Part shown: one piece after another, positions 62,607 through 64,000 of the stretch
Position numbering within the stretch: position 1 is the stretch's first letter
Layout: every line of letters begins with the position of its first letter
From: Shimazuella soli
GTDB lineage: Bacteria > Bacillota > Bacilli > Thermoactinomycetales > Thermoactinomycetaceae
DNA length: 64,000 nt
Reading direction: 5' to 3'
Assembly (NCBI RefSeq): GCF_022511585.1
Contig: NZ_JAKWBN010000004.1
Location: forward strand, 1-64,000
The notes under the pieces: generated by a model
What the model saw: only the letters and a program-made list of their open reading frames with translations
Databases searched by the model: none
Told to the model about the DNA's origin: nothing
Made by a program: the position numbers and the translations under genes

Positions 62607-62725
62607 TGGACTACAATGATAAACATATAGATCATTTGTTAGAAGTGTTTTCATCCTTCTAGGATGGCGGTGTTGCTTTTATTGATAAAAATGATAATAT
62701 CAACCAATACAATAAGAATTTCCTA

Positions 62726-62899
62726 TTGTTTTTTTGTGCTATTTTGGCTACTCTAAGCATAGAGCAGGTGATTGCATCCGATAATGGAGCGATACACAAA
62801 ACATGCTGTACTGGCTTAATCTGTTTTTACTACACAGATTCTGTATGTATCGGCTACTTGCACCAGCCAGCTCTCGCCTTAAAGGGAAGAGCTTTTTTT
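62726..62899 (+). promoter_or_regulatory. Structured leader RNA and terminator upstream of panB
   Basis: A promoter-like TTGTTT-N17-TACTCT (62726-62754) is followed by a leader. GGTG (62767-62770) pairs with CACC (62861-62864), CCGATA (62778-62783) with TATCGG (62848-62853), and AATCTGT (62818-62824) with ACAGATT (62834-62840). A terminator, AGCTCT-CG-CCTT-A-AAGG-GA-AGAGCT plus T7, ends the leader (62869-62899). Structured pantothenate leaders (the 'pan' motif) are known upstream of panB in Firmicutes. Whether this is that motif could not be confirmed. Confidence 0.55.
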
Positions 62900-62941
62900 A
62901 TTTCCCATAGGTTCGCATATTGCCTTAGGAGGGTTTTTCGG

Positions 62942-63793
62942 ATGGGTGTAACAAGAAGAACATTAGATAAGAAGAAGTTACAAGGTGAGAAAATAGCAAT
63001 GGTAACTGCTTATGATTTTCCAACTGCAAGGATTGCAGAAGAAGCAGGTGCGGAGATACTTTTAGTTGGAGATTCTCTTGGTATGGTAGTGCTTGGTTAC
63101 GATTCGACTATTCCTGTAACATTAGAAGACATGCTGCATCATACCAAAGCAGTTACACGAGCAACAAAGCAATCTATGGTAATTACGGACCTACCATTTC
63201 TTATTGCTCATCTTTCTACTGACGAAGTGTTAAAATCGGCTGGCAAATTAATGCAAGAAGGTTTCGCTTATGGCGTAAAACTTGAGGGAGGAGAGCCTGT
63301 TTTAGAAAAGATTAAAGTTTTGACGGAAGCAGGTGTACCTGTAATGGGTCATCTTGGGCTTACTCCTCAATCAGTTAATCAACTAGGCGGATATGTTATA
63401 CAGGGCAGAGAAGAACCTGCAATTAAACAGTTACGGTTCGATGCAAAAGCAGTAGAAGCAGCAGGGGCCTTTGCTTTAGTATTGGAGTGTGTTCCTGAGG
63501 AAATAGCAGAAGAGATTAGTAATATGTTGTCCATTCCTGTGATTGGAATAGGAGCAGGAAGGTATACAGATGGTCAAGTATTAGTCATACACGATCTGTT
63601 AGGTATTGGTGGAGATTGGTCGCCTTCCTTTGTTAAACAGTTTGCAGCTGTAGGTAAGTCTATGCAAATGGGTTTGAATCAGTACGTAAAAGAAGTAAAG
63701 AGCCAAACATTTCCTAGTGAAGAACACGTTATCCATTTAAAAGAAGAAGTAAAATTAGCTTTATATGGGGGAAGAGTGGATGGAACTAGTTGA
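62942..63793 (+). CDS. panB: Ketopantoate hydroxymethyltransferase
   Basis: A 283-residue canonical PanB. The metal aspartates are in [17 protein letters not shown] and [10 protein letters not shown] and E in [11 protein letters not shown] in [10 protein letters not shown], and [18 protein letters not shown]. It makes ketopantoate for pantothenate and CoA. ATG 62942 ([13 protein letters not shown]) after TTAGGAGGG is preferred to the ORF start 62726, which would include the leader terminator. It is followed by panC with overlap. Confidence 0.96.
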   Translation: MGVTRRTLDKKKLQGEKIAMVTAYDFPTARIAEEAGAEILLVGDSLGMVVLGYDSTIPVTLEDMLHHTKAVTRATKQSMVITDLPFLIAHLSTDEVLKSAGKLMQEGFAYGVKLEGGEPVLEKIKVLTEAGVPVMGHLGLTPQSVNQLGGYVIQGREEPAIKQLRFDAKAVEAAGAFALVLECVPEEIAEEISNMLSIPVIGIGAGRYTDGQVLVIHDLLGIGGDWSPSFVKQFAAVGKSMQMGLNQYVKEVKSQTFPSEEHVIHLKEEVKLALYGGRVDGTS

Positions 63794-64000
63794 AACAGTA
63801 GAAGAATTAAATAATTCCTTGCGAAAGCACCGAAATAGTATCATAGGCTTGGTTCCAACAATGGGATATCTACATGAGGGACATTTGAGTTTGGTTAAAA
63901 AAGCAAAAAAAGAATGTGACTTTATTGTGATGTCCATATTTGTAAATCCACTGCAATTCGGTCCAAACGAAGATTTAGATAGATATCCAAGAGATTTAGA
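63780..64000 (+). CDS. panC: Pantothenate synthetase, N-terminal part (runs off the window)
   Basis: The first 73 codons show the PanC start: [20 protein letters not shown] with the HxGH ATP motif and [20 protein letters not shown]. It joins pantoate and beta-alanine. It overlaps panB by 14 bases and uses GGGGGAAGAGTGG as its ribosome-binding site. The window ends before the KMSKS-like region. Confidence 0.95.
   Translation, partial: MELVETVEELNNSLRKHRNSIIGLVPTMGYLHEGHLSLVKKAKKECDFIVMSIFVNPLQFGPNEDLDRYPRDL

Noticed and set aside
61832-62635. 267-codon minus-strand ORF over the end of birA and the duplicated-domain gene
   Set aside because: It runs antisense into birA, lacks a ribosome-binding site and has no recognisable domain. 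The plus frame has a protein-level repeat, a promoter and a ribosome-binding site.
1-64000. tRNA, rRNA, CRISPR arrays and intact insertion sequences
   Set aside because: No cloverleaf, direct-repeat array, rRNA segment or transposase was seen on either strand by reading. A dedicated search was not possible here.

Overview
The window is AT-rich chromosomal DNA of a Gram-positive, endospore-forming member of the Bacillales. The evidence is the aro-trp-hisC-tyrA-aroA supraoperon with a TRAP-type trp leader, the ypiB-ypiF-qcrABC-ypjAB block, ypjD-dapB-bshB1-bshA-cca-birA-panBC with bacillithiol genes, S-box (SAM) riboswitches and the sporulation gene ypjB. The gene order from about 34.4 kb to the right end closely follows Bacillus subtilis. 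Some contents (divergent topoisomerase pair, 374-residue helicase-associated protein before ypiB) suggest a lineage such as Thermoactinomycetaceae, but this is not proven from the sequence. No rRNA, tRNA, CRISPR array or intact insertion sequence was seen.

Region 1 (0-16 kb) is accessory. It holds a VOC protein, a large ankyrin-repeat protein, a GC-rich orphan ORF, an Rrf2-family regulator, and a divergent type IIA topoisomerase pair. These are followed by small stress or regulatory genes (GNAT, PC4-like, YjbR-like, a MerR/TipAS regulator with a clear operator, DinB), membrane proteins, a broken aldo/keto reductase, a decayed HExxH metalloprotease fragment and an L,D-transpeptidase.

Region 2 (16-24 kb) is methionine metabolism. 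metH and the YitJ-type Hcy methyltransferase/MTHFR fusion run leftward and metC runs rightward. Each direction starts with its own SAM riboswitch and terminator. A GC-rich 63-codon gene with a strong 3' hairpin sits between the two riboswitches.

Region 3 (24-34 kb) is mixed: squalene/phytoene synthase-family enzyme, Fsr-like efflux pump, orphan CDI-type immunity protein, a second PanB, a macro-domain protein, alpha/beta hydrolase, VOC protein, SH3-containing L,D-transpeptidase, a FosA/FosB-like protein, and ybdD with cstA.

Region 4 (34.4-46.8 kb) is the aromatic supraoperon aroC-aroB-aroH-(trp promoter, TRAP site, terminator)-trpEDCFBA-hisC-tyrA-aroA. It makes chorismate, tryptophan and prephenate-derived products. 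trpG is absent, as in B. subtilis, where the glutaminase subunit is shared with folate synthesis and lies elsewhere.

Region 5 (46.8-49.9 kb) is a rocB-iclR insertion relative to B. subtilis, with a possible small ORF and hairpin. Region 6 (49.9-64 kb) holds the cytochrome bc complex, ypj genes, lysine, bacillithiol, tRNA-CCA, biotin and pantothenate genes. mgsA is missing between dapB and bshB1. A GC-rich internally duplicated orphan gene is inserted between birA and panB. panB has a structured leader with a terminator, and panC runs off the right end.

The most unusual items are the divergent topoisomerase pair and the three GC-rich orphan ORFs. Each of the three ORFs stands alone and has a strong hairpin 11-26 bases after its stop codon, with no or only a weak U-tract.
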